A program made the position numbers and the translations under genes. Shown here piece by piece: positions 1 to 8,094 of a stretch of DNA of 64,000 nt (positions within the stretch are counted from its first letter, which is position 1; each line of letters opens with the position of its first letter). Origin of the DNA: CAYUQT01 sp964446835 (GTDB lineage: Bacteria; Planctomycetota; Phycisphaerae; UBA1845; JAFGLZ01); NCBI GenBank assembly GCA_964446835.1, contig CAYUQT010000011.1, positions 62,001 through 126,000 on the forward strand, in the 5' to 3' direction. The notes below the pieces were generated by a model. The model did no database searches. It was not told where the DNA came from and was given only the letters and a program-made list of their open reading frames with translations.

Positions 1-1
1 C

Positions 2-370
2 AAGGACCGTACCTACACGGTGACCTATGCCGACATCGCGCTGTCGGGGAAGCTGCTGCCGCCCGCGCTGCCCAAGAACATCGCCCCCGGCAAATCGGCG
101 GAGTTCAAGCTGTTCGTCGGCCCCAAGCCGATGGAGGGCGCCCGCGGCGAGATCCAGCTTGATCTTGCCGCCGCGAAGGCCAATGAGCCCTGTGAGGTGA
201 CGGTTGCCTTGAATGGCAAGAGCGCCTCTTCGGGCGGGAAGGCCGGCGTGTTCGCCACCGATCGCGAGGCCTTCCAGGACGGCTACAACGTCGTCCGCAT
301 CACGAACACGGGCAAGACGGAGTTGACGGTCCGGAGCGTCGAACTCTCGGTCTTGTTTTCGTCGAAGTAG
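2..370 (+). CDS. C-terminal part of an unknown protein (5' end outside window)
   Basis: The frame is open from the first complete codon to a TAG at 368-370, so this is the tail of a longer gene whose start lies outside the window. About 120 residues are visible. They alternate short hydrophobic and polar stretches (for example AEFKLFVGPK and LTVRSVELSVLF), as expected of a beta-sandwich domain, and there is no membrane segment. Such domains often end secreted glycosidases in this type of genome, which would suit the neighbouring glycosidase-like gene, but no family signature is visible and the function is unknown. The last 88 bases overlap the 3' end of the convergent gene on the other strand. 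Confidence 0.6.
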   Translation, partial: KDRTYTVTYADIALSGKLLPPALPKNIAPGKSAEFKLFVGPKPMEGARGEIQLDLAAAKANEPCEVTVALNGKSASSGGKAGVFATDREAFQDGYNVVRITNTGKTELTVRSVELSVLFSSK

Positions 371-2784
371 CCTTGATGCTTCGAGGACGCACGACCGTCA
401 GCGGCGTTCATTCTCCGAGCGATCTCCGCGGTGGTCAGCGCACGGTTATAGACCGCCACCTCGTCGAGCTTTCCGTTGAGGTTGGCGAAGTTGTCGCTGC
501 GACCGCCAAAGAAGACCTGGCGGAGATCGGACGGACAGCCGATCTCCGCCTCGCCGGTGAATTCCGGCTCGGAACGGCCATTCAGGTAGACGGTCACCTT
601 CTTGCCATCGCGTACCATCACCACATGATTCCACGTCCTGGGCGCGATGACCGTCTTGCCGGCCACAACCTGGTTCAGGGCGTCGCCGTTATAGAAGATC
701 AGCCGGCCTTGATGGGCGGCACAGCTTGTCCCGCCGATGCCGAGGTGGTCGCCGGGCGGGCCATTGGTGCCCTCTTTGCCCCTTGAGAAGAGATACGCGG
801 TGACGGGGCGGGCATTGTTGGGCAGGGCATTCCAGAACCACATCTCGATGCTATAGGTGGCCGGCAGGTCTTTGACGACGGCCCTGATACGGCCATCGTT
901 TGATGCGCAGGCAGGATTGGCAGGCTTTCCGGCGGACATCATCGAGAGCGTTTCGCGGTCCGGAAGATCGAGCCCCCCTTCCGCCTGACCGTGGTTGCCG
1001 TTCCCGGAGGAGTCGGTGACTTTCTTCCCCTCCACATCGTCCATCCGCCAGTAGACCTGTGGCTTAGAGGCGAGCACCGTTTCGGCATAGCCTTTGGGAA
1101 GATCAGGGCCATCGAGGCCGTGCCAAGCGACCACGGGTGGGCGGACCGGCATGTCATGGGCCTGTTCGGCGTGGTAGATGCGAGTAAGCTCGTCGAAGGC
1201 CTGTTTGAGGATCGGGCCACCGATTCGCCCGCCGCGTCGGGCCATTTCGGTGTCGATAACGGTCCGCAGATAGAGGATTCGCCACCGCCATGCGGTTCGC
1301 GCCTGGGGTGTGAGCCTGGCCTCGGCCTTCTCGATCAGCTCGCGGGCCTCGCCGCTCTTGGGACCGGCCTGGGGCCAGGTTTCCTCCAGCCGATGGATCG
1401 CCGCCATCACATCCTCCACGACATCGGGCGAGTATTCGAAGGCGATGTACTCCTTGAGTGTGTCATCCGCCGGCCGATCGGGCTGCCAGTAGAACTGGAA
1501 ACAGACCACCTTGTTCATGTCCTCGTAGATGCCCTCGGAGTATGGCATGCCGCCGACGACCTTGCCGTCTGTCTGCTTCCAGAGCCGCTCGAAACGGTCC
1601 GGCAAGGGATTGGCACCGTAGCCGCCCCAGGGATTGCGGGCCCACATGCTGATCTCGGGGAAGTTCACGAGGGGCAATCCGCCCGGCACGCCCTTCTCCA
1701 GCGGATAGCGGGGGAAGTCGGTGTGCGAGTCGGCCATGATGTAGTTCAGCCAAGACCTGTCCTGTGCCATGAATGCGGTGAGTCCCTCCCACTCACCGGC
1801 CGGCGGCGCGTCGTAGGCCCATGTGGAGAGAATCGACTTGAGGGCCGGATACTTCGAACGGGCCAGGAGGACGAGGTCCCTGGACATCTTTGGGAAGCCC
1901 TTGGCACCCCATGGCCAGCACGTTGGACAACCGCAACCGCCCTCGTCGTAGGGCCACAGGAGCAGGACGTCCAGGCCGGGGTCTTTGTATTCGTCAAAGA
2001 GTTGGGCGTAGAGCTTCATGAGGTAGTCGTGGCCGGCGGGCTGGCTGGGACAGCAGTTGACACCGAAGTTGCCCCGCCGGTGGAGATCGTCGGGAAACTT
2101 CGCTGCGCGGATCGACTGGGGCGCCGAGGCGAATCCCTGGTTGGGGCACTGTACGAGCCCCACGTTCAGCCCTATGGACTTGGCCGCCTTGAGGAGGGCC
2201 TGGGTTTGCCGGATATTCCTGCGAGCACGGAGATCATGGAAGCCTTTTGAGTCCCATGTTGGAAACGTGATGATGAGCGTGTTGGCCCCCCACAGGCCGA
2301 GGTCTTCGATGTAGTGCCGGACCTCTTCGACGGGTGCCGCCTCGTAGAAGTTGTTGAAGTGGGTGGCCGCATAGATGGCGCGGAACGGACCGCGAGGCAC
2401 CGAGGTGCCTCGCCAGGGCCCCGGTGTGAATCCACGCTGATCGTAGCGTGAGGAGCGCAGGAACTTTCCGATGCCGTAGAGCAAGCCGAGTTCGTCGTTC
2501 CCGGTGATCTGGACGGTGTGCTCGTCTGGGCCGGCAACGGTGAAGCCCTCGGTTCCGATGCCCGGGCGGATGGAGAGCTTGATGGTCTGCGAGGCCTGGC
2601 CGGAGAGGGTGACCTTTGCGCCACAACGCTGGCGGATCTGGCGGGCCAGGATCTGGCCGATCTTCATTGTGGCCGGGGTTGCCCCCGGTGGCAGACTGAC
2701 TCCAATGGACTGGACCGGCCCGGTGGCGTCGGCCGAGAGGGTGCAGCAGAGGGTCCACAACGAAACGGCCATTGATGCGGTCAT
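283..2784 (-). CDS. Secreted glycosidase-like protein with C-terminal LamG domain
   Basis: 833 residues. I chose the ATG at 2784 because a GGAGG lies 8 bases upstream and the protein then opens with a signal peptide (MTASMAVSLWTLCC...). Residues 25-130 look like the small alpha/beta domain that precedes the barrel in GH20/GH67 and DUF4838 proteins. Residues about 135-540 look like a TIM barrel. A DEGGCGCPTC segment (Cys 284, 286, 289) resembles the CxCPxC segment of the DUF4838 protein further along this window. Residues about 605-800 form a LamG/concanavalin-A-like domain (VYWRMDD near its start, WNHVVMVRDGKKVTVYLNG, GKLDEVAVYNRALT at its end). The last 30 or so residues lie beyond LamG and are encoded opposite the neighbouring gene's 3' end. 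Likely an exported enzyme on plant or algal glycan; the exact GH family and substrate are not determined. Confidence 0.75.
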   Translation of the reverse strand: MTASMAVSLWTLCCTLSADATGPVQSIGVSLPPGATPATMKIGQILARQIRQRCGAKVTLSGQASQTIKLSIRPGIGTEGFTVAGPDEHTVQITGNDELGLLYGIGKFLRSSRYDQRGFTPGPWRGTSVPRGPFRAIYAATHFNNFYEAAPVEEVRHYIEDLGLWGANTLIITFPTWDSKGFHDLRARRNIRQTQALLKAAKSIGLNVGLVQCPNQGFASAPQSIRAAKFPDDLHRRGNFGVNCCPSQPAGHDYLMKLYAQLFDEYKDPGLDVLLLWPYDEGGCGCPTCWPWGAKGFPKMSRDLVLLARSKYPALKSILSTWAYDAPPAGEWEGLTAFMAQDRSWLNYIMADSHTDFPRYPLEKGVPGGLPLVNFPEISMWARNPWGGYGANPLPDRFERLWKQTDGKVVGGMPYSEGIYEDMNKVVCFQFYWQPDRPADDTLKEYIAFEYSPDVVEDVMAAIHRLEETWPQAGPKSGEARELIEKAEARLTPQARTAWRWRILYLRTVIDTEMARRGGRIGGPILKQAFDELTRIYHAEQAHDMPVRPPVVAWHGLDGPDLPKGYAETVLASKPQVYWRMDDVEGKKVTDSSGNGNHGQAEGGLDLPDRETLSMMSAGKPANPACASNDGRIRAVVKDLPATYSIEMWFWNALPNNARPVTAYLFSRGKEGTNGPPGDHLGIGGTSCAAHQGRLIFYNGDALNQVVAGKTVIAPRTWNHVVMVRDGKKVTVYLNGRSEPEFTGEAEIGCPSDLRQVFFGGRSDNFANLNGKLDEVAVYNRALTTAEIARRMNAADGRASSKHQGYFDENKTESSTLRTVNSVLPVFVMRTTL

Positions 2785-3522
2785 GGGAATGTTCCTCCGG
2801 TTCGTGATCCTATCCGATTCATGAGTTTCCCGCCCCACCAGAACAGCCACAGTAGGCCTTCGACCGGGATTCTGGATGGGCCAGGGGTGGTGACCGGATT
2901 GTCAGGAGGTGGCGTGGTCGCGTCGCAGGGGCTGTTGTTGAAATGGTGATCGCGTTTGTCGGTGAATGTCTCACTTTGTCCCATGATGTCGCACGTTTGG
3001 CGGACGGGGCGGCGGGTTTCGGGAGTGGCGGGGGTATTGGGTGTCTCACGTCGGGTATCCGGGCAGAGGACTGCCCGGCTCGGAGCGGCGCATGTCTCAC
3101 TTTTGCACATTTCGATACCATTGTCACACGTGTCGGGGTGTGACGGATCGGGAGTGGAACATGGGGAATGGGTGAGAGTGGGCCGCGGTTCAATGACGTT
3201 CTGTGAAGTTGTCATGGGTGGACTCGTCGGTTCTGTCGTTCGAGCCTTCTATGGATGAGAAAGGGGCTGGTGAACTGCGGGAGAAGGCGCTGCATGTGCA
3301 GTGCGACATGGGGGGTGACGGGATGAACCTCCCTCGGAGACCCTCACGTCCACGCGAGCGTGCGGATTCCGAATGATTGATGATACGGTGGAACCCAGGA
3401 GGCCCTTCGGTGTCCAAAAGGGTGGGAGTGGAACCCAATGAGAGCCTTCCAACACAGTCCGCGTGGCGCGATCATCGCGATCGTGGTCCTTTGCCTGTCG
3501 GAAGCGGGAGAAGTTGGCGGGA
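2785..3522. other. 738-bp intergenic region with a repeated TGTCTCAC motif
   Basis: Both flanking genes are on the minus strand, so this is the upstream region of the LamG gene and lies downstream of the next upstream gene. Open frames here translate to Pro/Thr/Arg-rich low-complexity sequence without recognisable domains, and I do not call a gene. The octamer TGTCTCAC occurs three times, at about 2967, 3042 and 3093; two copies continue into TTT. A short CACACGTGT palindrome-like element follows near 3125. No clear promoter was identified. Confidence 0.5.
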
Positions 3523-5406
3523 TCACTGGGGGGCGGTGGCATCGAGTTCGCCCTTGGAGAGGGCATGGGGTCCTGAACTGAACTCGACGACACGGGCGCC
3601 CGGAGCGACCAAGTAGAACAAGACGACGGCACTGCCGTCTTGAAGATGATTTTCCTGAACGTGACGAACCGGCTCGATGGAGCGCCCCTCGACGCCCTCG
3701 GCGTTGTACTGGAGCTCCATCATATCCTTGCCACCCACATTGGCGATGCGGTACTCACCGACGGGGAAGTACTTGTGTCCTTTGTCGTCGGTGACGACGT
3801 ACTGACCGACGGTCTTGACGGCGCCTGCAAGGGCCTTGCCGAAAAGGCTCTTGGCTTGGAGGGCGTCACAATGGAGTTGCATGAGGCGAACGTTGGCGGG
3901 GACAGAGAGGGATTTGACCAGGCTCTGAGGGTCACCCCGGGCCTCGGCCGCTGCGACGACGACGTGCCCCGTTTTGAGGGCCTGGCCGGCGAGTTCGGCG
4001 TTCTGCTCGGCGAGGTCTTTCTTACTGAGGGCGAAGGGGAGGTCCGGTCCGAAGGTGACATCTTTGACCAGACGCCCTCCGACGCGTCCTTTCGCGGCGG
4101 TCGGCTTTCCCGCGGGGGCCGCGGGTTTGGGGGCCTCCGGCTGAGCCGGTTTCTGCTGAGGTGGCGCCGGGGCAGCAGGTGCGGGGGCCGGAGCAGCGGG
4201 GGCCGCGGGTTTGGCCTGGCCGGGGCGGCCGCCGAGGAGGGACTTGAACTCACCGGCCTTGCCGCCTGGGAGCTCCGGGGGAGCGGCGGCTCGGAGTCCG
4301 GCGAGAATGATGGCCGTCGTCTTGACGGGGATCTTTGCTCCTCGCACTTCGGCCCTTGCCATCCGCTTGTACTCGACGAAGGAAGGAGTGAACTGCTCGG
4401 GGACCTCGAAGAGCACATCGAAGGTTATTTCACCCCGCCCCTTGAACATGATGGGTTGATCGGGGTTGGCCCTGGCGAGTTGATCCATCCGACTGGCATC
4501 ACGGTAGCCCGTGCCGAAGTATTGTGCGGGCTTCCCGTCGGCGTTCCGCCCGACCATGCGAACCTGGGCGGGTGTGAACCGATGCCAGCCGTCTTCATCG
4601 GCGGCCTCGGGGCGGAGTTTGCATCGTGCGACGATGAAGCGGTTGCCCTCAGCCGGTACGGCGGAACCGGAGGCGACCACCGTGACCTCCACCTTCTTGT
4701 CCGGCGTTTTCGCATCGCCCTTGCGAAGGCGAGCCCAACCGAGGTTGGGGTCCTCGATCTGGAAGAGGCTGATGGCGTCGAACAAGGCCGCCCCTTCCTG
4801 ATCCGGACGGACGACGCAACGGGATTCCGGCTGCACTCGACTCATGCTCCGACCCAAGGTGACGAACATGTCGGGCTGAACGGCCTTAAGGCTTCTCTCT
4901 GAGCCGAAGATGTTGTCCGTGAGGTAACTGACGAGCGACACCGTGAACCGATCGGGACTGAACCATATGCTGGCCTGCTTCTCGCGATGCTCGGAGTCGC
5001 GATAGAACCTCTCGAACCCCAGCACGTCGTTATACCACGGCATCATCTGAAGCGCGAGGGTGAGTATTCCCACCGCGATCATGGCGGACCAGAAGCCAAA
5101 GAAACCGCCGCCCACGCGATCGACGAGCAACGGGAGTCTTATGCCCCCCTCAAGCAACTGTTCGGACAGGAGGTCGAGGACCAGTGCCACGATGACGAAC
5201 AACAGCAGCAGCTCCAGTCCTTCGCCATAGAACTGGATGAAGGGCACGTTGATCAGCGAGTAGACCGTTTCGTAATAGCTGAAGGCCACCACCGCCGCAA
5301 AGACGAATGAGAGGAAGGCAATGGTGCTCCGATAGAGCCCCTTGCGAACCGCAAAGCTCGCGGTGATGGTGAGGATCAGCACGGCGGAAGCCAGGGATAG
5401 CCACAT
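3523..5406 (-). CDS. CvpA-family membrane protein with long C-terminal extension
   Basis: 627 residues. The N-terminal 120 residues hold four hydrophobic helices in the pattern of the CvpA/colicin V production family (MWLSLASAVLILTITASF..., FLSFVFAAVVAF, GLELLLLFVIVALVLDL, GFFGFWSAMIAVGILTLAL). Usual CvpA proteins are 160-200 residues, so about 450 residues are extra. The extension is soluble-looking, is split by an Ala/Pro-rich linker around residues 390-450, and ends in a mixed alpha/beta segment I cannot assign. Start supported by GGAG 7 bases upstream of the ATG. It follows the pseudo-ATPase gene by 81 bases and is probably the last gene of the pilB-pilT-hisF transcript. CvpA homologues are inner-membrane proteins of unclear biochemical role; a role here at the envelope or with the pilus machinery is inference. 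Confidence 0.75.
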   Translation of the reverse strand: MWLSLASAVLILTITASFAVRKGLYRSTIAFLSFVFAAVVAFSYYETVYSLINVPFIQFYGEGLELLLLFVIVALVLDLLSEQLLEGGIRLPLLVDRVGGGFFGFWSAMIAVGILTLALQMMPWYNDVLGFERFYRDSEHREKQASIWFSPDRFTVSLVSYLTDNIFGSERSLKAVQPDMFVTLGRSMSRVQPESRCVVRPDQEGAALFDAISLFQIEDPNLGWARLRKGDAKTPDKKVEVTVVASGSAVPAEGNRFIVARCKLRPEAADEDGWHRFTPAQVRMVGRNADGKPAQYFGTGYRDASRMDQLARANPDQPIMFKGRGEITFDVLFEVPEQFTPSFVEYKRMARAEVRGAKIPVKTTAIILAGLRAAAPPELPGGKAGEFKSLLGGRPGQAKPAAPAAPAPAPAAPAPPQQKPAQPEAPKPAAPAGKPTAAKGRVGGRLVKDVTFGPDLPFALSKKDLAEQNAELAGQALKTGHVVVAAAEARGDPQSLVKSLSVPANVRLMQLHCDALQAKSLFGKALAGAVKTVGQYVVTDDKGHKYFPVGEYRIANVGGKDMMELQYNAEGVEGRSIEPVRHVQENHLQDGSAVVLFYLVAPGARVVEFSSGPHALSKGELDATAPQ

Positions 5407-5487
5407 AACCAGCTCCGTGATATCAAACCTGCGGGCGATTCTGTGCCCTTACGGCCCCGCCCGCGGAAGATGCAAGAACTCGCTCCG

Positions 5488-7212
5488 TCATCCCCCTTGT
5501 TCGGGAGAGACGGCGCGAAGGAATTCCTTCATGCTCGTCGTACCGGCCATGACCTTTCTCATCCCCTCTTCCTGGAGATAGAGCAGCGGCGGCTTGCCCT
5601 TTCGAGCCATGGCCTTGGCCTTGGCCAGATCGCCTTTGGCCAGTGCCTCGCGAATCTCATCGGTGACGAGGAAGACCTCGAAGACGGCGGTCCTCTTGAT
5701 ATAGCCCGTGCCCCGGCAGATCGGGCACGTGACGGGGGGCTTGCCTTCTTTCTCCGGCGGGAGCGTTCCTACGGCCTTGTAGAACACGTCGATGCGATCG
5801 GTGGGCAAATTGGCCTTCCGAAGCATCTCGGCGTCCGGCTTGTACGGTTCGCGACAGTTTTCGCAGAGGATACGTACGAGCCGCTGATTGGTCACGGCCC
5901 GGAGGGATTTGGCCACGAGCGGATGATCGTTGGCCAAGACCATGAACTTTTTGAGCACTTCCATGCAACTGTCGCCGGGCATTCCGAGGAAGACGCGTTT
6001 GCGGTCGGCGGCGGCCTGAGCGGCGAGTTTGGCGGTTTCGCGGTCGGGGCATTCGGAGACCATGACGACGTCGGGGTCTCGGCGCAATACCGACTGCAAC
6101 TTCCGGCCGAAGGTCATTCCTTCCTGAGGACCTTCATAGCGATTCTGAGTGATGTTCTCGAGTTCCATCGAGGGGGCGGATTCGACGGTGTGGATGTTCA
6201 GGGTGAAGGCGTCGCAACCGCGGAGGAATGCGTAGAGGGTGCTGGTGACGCCGCTGCCCTTGGGGCCGGAAACGATGAACAATCCGTCGCGTGCCGCCGC
6301 GAGCGATTCGAGCAGTTCCTGATACTGGGTGTTGAGCCCCACATCGGGCAGACGAAACTGCACCTCATCGGAGATCACGCGGAACATCATCCGCTCGCCG
6401 GCCGTCGAGCCGCTCGTTCGCACCTCGATGGAGGCGCGTTTGCTGGCGTCGGGGCCGCTCATACCGCGGGTCGCCTCGATCTTTCCGGTCTGCGGACGCC
6501 GCCGTTCCTCGACTTCGAGGCCGGCGATGCGTTTGATGAAGAGCAAGGCGGCCTCGCCGGTCTGTCGTTCGAGCGGGGACTGTTCGGTGACCACGCCGTC
6601 GATCTTGTAGGCCACGCGAATCTGCTCGCCGGAAGGCACGAGGTCCACGTCGGAGGCCCGATGATGGAGTGCATGCATGACCAGGTCTTGCGCGGCCGCA
6701 TAGGCCACCTGCTCGTCGTTGTCGATGGGCACCTTGATCTGCTTGCGCGAACAGTCGTAGATTCGGATCTGTTCACTGACGCTGGGAGCAACCTCTTTAC
6801 CGGTGAACCATCCCAAGACCGTCCGATAGGCGGCTCCGAAGTTGATCTGGGCCTCGGGCGCGACCTGGGAGTTGCGCAGGCGAAGGTAGAACGCGGCTGT
6901 TCCGCCGACAGCCCCCGCGTAGATGAGCAGGCCCACGATGAACAGCATGCCGGACCACGGCATCAGTACGCCCAACAGAAAACCGACCACACCACCGCCG
7001 TAGACTATGGCCAGCCATCGATTCCGATCGAGCTTGACCTTGTCGGCGTCGCGATCCACCCACTGGCACATCGCCAGCCAGCCGAAGGCTACCAACAGGA
7101 CAAGAACAAGCTTGACGGGGTTCATGTACTGCCCCAAAGGCGGCGCCGTCGCCAGCAGGCTCGCCAAGGGCATTTGACCCAGCATCGGTGCGTTCCCAGA
7201 CAAGTCAACCAT
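5488..7212 (-). CDS. Membrane-anchored PilB/GspE-like pseudo-ATPase
   Basis: 574 residues. Residues about 25-120 contain two to four hydrophobic segments (VKLVLVLLVAFGWLAM, WLAIVYGGGVVGFLLGVLM, MLFIVGLLIYAGAVGGTAAF). The rest aligns along its length with the T2SS/T4P ATPase domain: N2-like domain, RecA-like core, and the two CxxC pairs (CENC, CPIC) of the C-terminal zinc motif. Catalytic motifs are eroded. Walker A reads GPKGSGVTS at residues 316-324, with Val where the catalytic Lys should be. The Walker B/Asp-box region reads VSECPD instead of VGEIRD. The His box is LGMPGDS instead of STLHTND. The frame is intact over the whole length, so this is not simple decay. It overlaps hisF by 8 bases. 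Probably a non-hydrolysing structural or regulatory partner of the active PilB/PilT encoded upstream (inference). Confidence 0.8.
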   Translation of the reverse strand: MVDLSGNAPMLGQMPLASLLATAPPLGQYMNPVKLVLVLLVAFGWLAMCQWVDRDADKVKLDRNRWLAIVYGGGVVGFLLGVLMPWSGMLFIVGLLIYAGAVGGTAAFYLRLRNSQVAPEAQINFGAAYRTVLGWFTGKEVAPSVSEQIRIYDCSRKQIKVPIDNDEQVAYAAAQDLVMHALHHRASDVDLVPSGEQIRVAYKIDGVVTEQSPLERQTGEAALLFIKRIAGLEVEERRRPQTGKIEATRGMSGPDASKRASIEVRTSGSTAGERMMFRVISDEVQFRLPDVGLNTQYQELLESLAAARDGLFIVSGPKGSGVTSTLYAFLRGCDAFTLNIHTVESAPSMELENITQNRYEGPQEGMTFGRKLQSVLRRDPDVVMVSECPDRETAKLAAQAAADRKRVFLGMPGDSCMEVLKKFMVLANDHPLVAKSLRAVTNQRLVRILCENCREPYKPDAEMLRKANLPTDRIDVFYKAVGTLPPEKEGKPPVTCPICRGTGYIKRTAVFEVFLVTDEIREALAKGDLAKAKAMARKGKPPLLYLQEEGMRKVMAGTTSMKEFLRAVSPEQGG

Positions 7213-8011
7213 GCGTGTGTCGGCTCCCTCTCGTTGAATCGGGCAGCATTCGCACCGGAATGCCCTGCCCGGCCATCATCCGCTTGGCTTCGGCGATGGT
7301 GTACATGCCGAAATGAAAGATGCTGGCCGCCAGCGCCGCGTCGGCATGCCCGCGGGTCAGTACATCGACCATATGTTCAGGCTTTCCGGCGCCTCCGCTG
7401 GCCACCACCGGTATGTTCACAGCGTCGCTGACGGCCGCGGTCATTTCGAGGTCATATCCCTCGCGCGTGCCGTCGGCATTCATGACATTGAGCACGATTT
7501 CGCCGGCCCCCTCGGCTTGCCCCCGGCGGGCCCAGTTGACGACCTCTACGCCGGTAGGGACGCGTCCGCCGTTGACATAGACCTCCCAGAATTCCCGGCC
7601 GTCGCGCGTTACACGATTGGCGTCAATGCCCAGAACGATGCACTGGCTGCCGAACCGGAGAGCGCCTTTTCGAATGAGATCGGGGTCTTTGACGGCGGCG
7701 GAATTGATGCTCACCTTGTCTGCGCCCGCGTTGAGCATTTCACGGATGTCGTCGAGAGTACGAATTCCGCCCCCGACCGTGAGGGGCATGAAGACACGTT
7801 CGGCCGCCTCACGAAGGACATCCTTCATGATCTGACGGCCCTCGTGACTGGCGGTGATGTCGTAGAAGACGAGTTCATCGGCGCCCTGTTCGTCGTAGCG
7901 AACAGCGCATTCAGCGACGTCGCCGGCATCGACATGGTCAAAGAACTTGACGCCTTTGACCACGCGTCCCTCATCGACGTCAAGGCATGGGATGACACGT
8001 TTGGCCAGCAC
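7205..8011 (-). CDS. hisF: Imidazole glycerol phosphate synthase subunit HisF
   Basis: 268 residues, normal for the family. HisF cyclises PRFAR using ammonia from HisH to give imidazole glycerol phosphate and AICAR in histidine biosynthesis. Visible landmarks are the N-terminal LAKRVIPCLDVDEGRVVKG with its catalytic Asp, the DKVSINSAAV strand, the phosphate-binding VVASGGAG segment, and GHADAALAASIFHFG near the end. The start could be either of two tandem GTG codons; the second (8011) gives the usual M-LAKR start and a GGAG 7 bases upstream. No hisH or other his gene is nearby, so it has been placed in a transcript of pilus-type ATPases. The 3' end overlaps the pseudo-ATPase gene by 8 bases, which indicates translational coupling. 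Confidence 0.95.
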   Translation of the reverse strand: MLAKRVIPCLDVDEGRVVKGVKFFDHVDAGDVAECAVRYDEQGADELVFYDITASHEGRQIMKDVLREAAERVFMPLTVGGGIRTLDDIREMLNAGADKVSINSAAVKDPDLIRKGALRFGSQCIVLGIDANRVTRDGREFWEVYVNGGRVPTGVEVVNWARRGQAEGAGEIVLNVMNADGTREGYDLEMTAAVSDAVNIPVVASGGAGKPEHMVDVLTRGHADAALAASIFHFGMYTIAEAKRMMAGQGIPVRMLPDSTRGSRHTHG

Positions 8012-8094
8012 CACAATTCTCCGTTGGGCGAGCGACGCTGCAATCCCGCCGACGGTGGGCCCATTCTAGGCTCGCGCCACCGGAACCCGCAAGC

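Noticed and set aside
991..2250. A 419-codon open frame on the plus strand across the LamG glycosidase gene
   Set aside because: It is antisense to a gene with a signal peptide, ribosome site and recognisable domains; its own translation shows no domain and is biased in Arg/Gly/Leu, as expected of mirrored GC-rich codons.
2781..3215. A 144-codon minus-strand open frame in the gap upstream of the LamG gene
   Set aside because: The translation is Thr/Pro/Arg-rich low complexity, has no domain and overlaps the LamG ribosome site; several other frames are open there too.
5443..7431. A 662-codon open frame opposite the pseudo-ATPase gene
   Set aside because: Antisense shadow. The opposite strand has the PilB-like fold, zinc motif and membrane helices, and this frame has His/Asp/Gly-rich sequence without motifs.
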